From Helicobacter sp. (GTDB taxonomy: Bacteria; Campylobacterota; Campylobacteria; Campylobacterales; Helicobacteraceae), in NCBI RefSeq assembly GCF_029067145.1, contig NZ_JAIEFA010000018.1, positions 1-24,258 on the forward strand: a stretch of DNA of 24,258 nt, written 5' to 3'. Position numbers and translations under genes: made by a program. The notes under the pieces were generated by a model, which was given only the letters and a program-made list of their open reading frames with translations, did not search any database and was not told the DNA's origin. Of the stretch, positions 23,306-24,258 are shown piece by piece; the stretch's first letter is position 1, and each line of letters begins with the position of its first letter.

Positions 23306-24167
23306 TAGCATAATCATCAGTAAAACCATAGAAAAACTTTTGAAAGGGGAGGATTATAGAGAGGAAATTGTTAATGCTATCAATTTAGAATTTTTAGATT
23401 TTGCTTTAGAGTTTTTTAAACAAATTTTAGAAGCAAAGATGAGTGATACAAGTATCAATTTAGAATGGTATAAGCAATATTTCATCAATAATGCAAATAT
23501 TGAACCAAGTGAAGCAGCAATATTTGCGGGTATGAATAAAAAAACTATCAGCAATATTTATGGTAGTGCTACTAAGGAAATTGTATTAAATGTAGCAAAC
23601 GCTAATATTGATTATTTAGAAGATTTATTAAGCTCATTAGGTGATAGCAGTGAAAATATAGGTATTAATCTTAAAATTTCTTACAAAGGGATTTCAGTAG
23701 AATTAAATTTAAATGAAAGTTTGTTGGTTATTAATGCTTTAGCCACCAAGAAAATTGCTTTGCGTGGTGGAGCTTGGAGTAGCATAGGTAAGAGAGTAGA
23801 AAAACCTTTAGTGTTGGCTTTGTGTGAAAAATGCAGAGTTAGAAAGGATTGTATCAATAGTGAAATTTTTAAGAAAAATGGCGAACTTGATTTTGATAGG
23901 GAAGTGGATTTTAAACTTTATAATTTTAACAAGAGCAAAGAATACAGAGTTGAAGTAAAATTGATGGGTAAAGGCAATCCAGAATCTGCAGATGCTGTAA
24001 TTGCAAGAGATACTAATATATTCATAGCAGATACTCTAAGTTTGCAGAATAAAAATCAATTGAAGTCTTTAGGAATTGAATATTTAGAGCTTAAGAATAA
24101 TAAAAACTGCTTAAATGATTTTAGAAAAATTTTATATAAGCTAGAGATACCTTATTGCTCTAGATAA
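23295..24167 (+). CDS. type II restriction endonuclease, PD-(D/E)xK type, possibly CfrBI-like
   Basis: The 290-residue product is encoded directly behind and overlapping the methyltransferase, the normal layout of a type II pair. Residues 201-222 read D-R-E-V-D-F-K-L-Y, then K-E-Y-R-V-E-V-K. Asp205, Glu220 and Lys222 suit the D...E-x-K metal-binding nuclease core. Ahead of it lie R-G-G-A-W-S-S-I-G-K-R-V-E-K-P (157-171) and a cysteine cluster C-E-K-C-R-V-R-K-D-C (177-186). An N-terminal helical region contains a helix-turn-helix-like stretch (S-E-A-A-I-F-A-G-M-N-K-K-T-I-S-N). From memory this pattern resembles the CfrBI family (CCWWGG), but I cannot confirm it. The ATG at 23295 is chosen because AAAGAGGA ends 4 bases ahead; a TTG one codon earlier is unlikely. 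Codon use is strongly AT-rich. Confidence 0.8.
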   Translation: MRFDSIIISKTIEKLLKGEDYREEIVNAINLEFLDFALEFFKQILEAKMSDTSINLEWYKQYFINNANIEPSEAAIFAGMNKKTISNIYGSATKEIVLNVANANIDYLEDLLSSLGDSSENIGINLKISYKGISVELNLNESLLVINALATKKIALRGGAWSSIGKRVEKPLVLALCEKCRVRKDCINSEIFKKNGELDFDREVDFKLYNFNKSKEYRVEVKLMGKGNPESADAVIARDTNIFIADTLSLQNKNQLKSLGIEYLELKNNKNCLNDFRKILYKLEIPYCSR

Positions 24168-24189
24168 TTTATTTTTATTGTGGGCTGAA

Positions 24190-24258
24190 ATGGAAAGCGT
24201 TTCAAGGCATTTGGGGAATCTTTTACTTAGTTTAGATTCTAACCTGCAAACGCAAAGT
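24190..24258 (+). CDS. possible partial gene running off the window end
   Basis: An ATG at 24190 opens a frame that stays open for the 23 codons to the end of the window (M-E-S-V-S-R-H-L-G-N-L-L-L-S-L-D-S-N). The ribosome site is weak (GGGCT). The opposite strand also has an open frame here, so strand and reality are uncertain. I do not recognise a family. Confidence 0.25.
   Translation, partial: MESVSRHLGNLLLSLDSNLQTQS

Noticed and set aside
1..24258. CRISPR arrays, tRNA, rRNA, riboswitches or complete insertion sequences.
   Set aside because: I saw no regularly spaced repeats, no tRNA-like or rRNA sequence, no known riboswitch pattern and no transposase on either strand.

Overview
The window looks like a chromosomal segment of a Campylobacterota (epsilonproteobacterial) species, most likely a Helicobacter. 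The signs are low GC, very frequent GAATC/GATTC words, and the order ftsI-fliE-flgC-flgB, which I remember from Helicobacter and Campylobacter. flgB also has a sigma-54 promoter of the type used for flagellar genes in this group. A phosphoenolpyruvate carboxylase gene argues against H. pylori itself, which as I recall lacks one, so another Helicobacter species or a close relative is more likely. The species cannot be fixed from the sequence alone.

Positions 1-8700 are mostly housekeeping: a small BamE/SmpA-like lipoprotein, a palindromic repeat element, metK, a previously easy-to-miss 45-residue membrane protein just behind ileS, ileS, a large AsmA-like envelope protein, malic enzyme and a 70-residue conserved-looking small protein. 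Positions 8729-11824 hold a minus-strand operon, flgB-flgC-fliE-ftsI, driven by a textbook sigma-54 promoter. Positions 11962-17387 hold a zinc alcohol dehydrogenase, argD and ppc.

From 17388 onward the window is accessory. It begins with the wreckage of a type I restriction-modification system (hsdM and hsdR pieces with stops, frameshifts and internal deletions), a possible Dam-like methylase N-terminal scrap, and a LysE/RhtB exporter broken by one missing base. Then come an HxlR-type regulator, a Tat-exported aldo/keto reductase, a secreted cyclophilin-like protein and an SDR protein that lacks the catalytic tyrosine. The window closes with an intact, overlapping type II methyltransferase/endonuclease pair. 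A 27-bp direct repeat (one mismatch) lies both upstream of the intact methyltransferase and upstream of the scrap region, 4.7 kb apart.

The most interesting signal is regulatory. Three separate promoters, for the alcohol dehydrogenase, the aldo/keto reductase and the cyclophilin-like gene, each have a perfect TTGACA and a perfect TATAAT separated by exactly 19 bp. Two of them share TATTAGG at the same spacer position. A 19-bp spacer is the hallmark of MerR-family-controlled promoters, so these genes may form one detoxification/redox regulon. The only regulator visible here is the HxlR-type protein; no MerR gene is in the window.
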